From: an uncultured Erysipelotrichaceae bacterium
GTDB lineage: Bacteria; Bacillota_I; Bacilli_A; RF39; UBA660
Reading direction: 5' to 3'
NCBI GenBank assembly: GCA_902766545.1
Contig: CACXEC010000111.1
Coordinates: forward strand, 1-13,213
Length of the DNA stretch: 13,213 bases
Shown in pieces: positions 13,138-13,213 of the stretch. Below the pieces are notes generated by a model, which worked only from the letters and a program-made list of their open reading frames with translations, was not told the origin of the DNA and ran no database searches. The position numbers and the translations under genes were made by a program. The number at the start of each line of letters is the position of its first letter. Position 1 is the stretch's first letter.

Positions 13138-13165
13138 ATTTTATCACATTGGTCTTTTTTTTCAA
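13138..13165 (-). promoter_or_regulatory. Promoter of the cohesin/cadherin-like surface protein gene
   Basis: Minus strand: -35 TTGAAA (13160-13165), 16-bp spacer, -10 TAAAAT (13138-13143) with a TGA extended -10. It lies about 25 bp before the start codon. Confidence 0.6.
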
Positions 13166-13213
13166 GTCCTAATTAATTATATCATTTTACTTAATATTTC
13201 ATTCATAACATAG

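Noticed and set aside
13177..13213. Possible C-terminal end of an upstream minus-strand gene (11 codons ending YVMNEILSKMI, TAA at 13177-13179)
   Set aside because: Eleven codons are too few to tell from chance in AT-rich DNA, so it is not called as a feature; the adjoining sequence would settle it.
1..13213. Mobile element, prophage, CRISPR array, tRNA or rRNA gene
   Set aside because: No transposase, integrase, terminal repeats, spaced direct repeats or structured RNA gene could be found, and the coding density leaves little room.

Overview
The window is AT-rich, tightly packed, and reads with the standard code (TGG for Trp, TGA used as a stop). Gene content points to a low-GC, walled member of the Firmicutes/Bacilli, plausibly one of the uncultured gut lineages close to Erysipelotrichia or RF39. 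The reasons are a yrzL-yrrK-yrzB-yrrL / yrrM-yrrN-yrrO / greA gene order like that of Bacillus subtilis, a class B-like sortase, MltG, and several surface proteins. This placement is an inference. No rRNA, tRNA, CRISPR array or insertion sequence is visible, and no gene-free stretch exceeds 300 bases.

Layout, left to right. (1) 1-3630, minus strand: a surface operon of its own, with a sortase followed by a giant VWA/MucBP-like surface protein that runs off the left edge. It has a strong promoter, a palindrome over the -35 box and a leader of about 108 nt. (2) 3659-4986, minus: trigger factor (tig) as a single gene with promoter and terminator. (3) 5000-5611, plus: an unrecognised 183-residue protein, divergent from tig and convergent with greA. 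(4) 5590-8725, minus: trmR, trhP1 and trhP2 with overlapping ends, then greA with its own promoter inside the end of trhP2. (5) 8807-9598, plus: an exonuclease/endonuclease/phosphatase-family gene inserted between the two halves of the conserved cluster. (6) 9572-11693, minus: reoM/ireB-like, ruvX, a DUF1292 gene and mltG, all overlapping. (7) 11733-13165, minus: a single-pass membrane protein with cohesin-like and cadherin-like extracellular domains.

Functionally, group 4 forms a tRNA wobble-uridine modification set (U to ho5U by TrhP proteins, ho5U to mo5U by TrmR) plus the transcript-cleavage factor GreA. Group 6 joins cell-wall control (ReoM/IreB-like protein, MltG) with RuvX. Groups 1 and 7 build the cell surface. 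A recurrent local habit is compaction: every minus-strand transcription unit whose end is visible has its stop codon inside the stem of its terminator hairpin, and one hairpin serves two convergent genes that overlap by 14 bp.

Two start codons were moved from the longest reading frame. The sortase most likely starts at a TTG (3487) and TrmR at an ATG (8678), because the Shine-Dalgarno sequence lies inside the longer frame in both cases. The most promising items are the sortase/surface-protein operon with its apparent operator and unusual leader, the apparent Arg-to-Lys change at the sortase active site, and the unrecognised divergent gene at 5052-5603.
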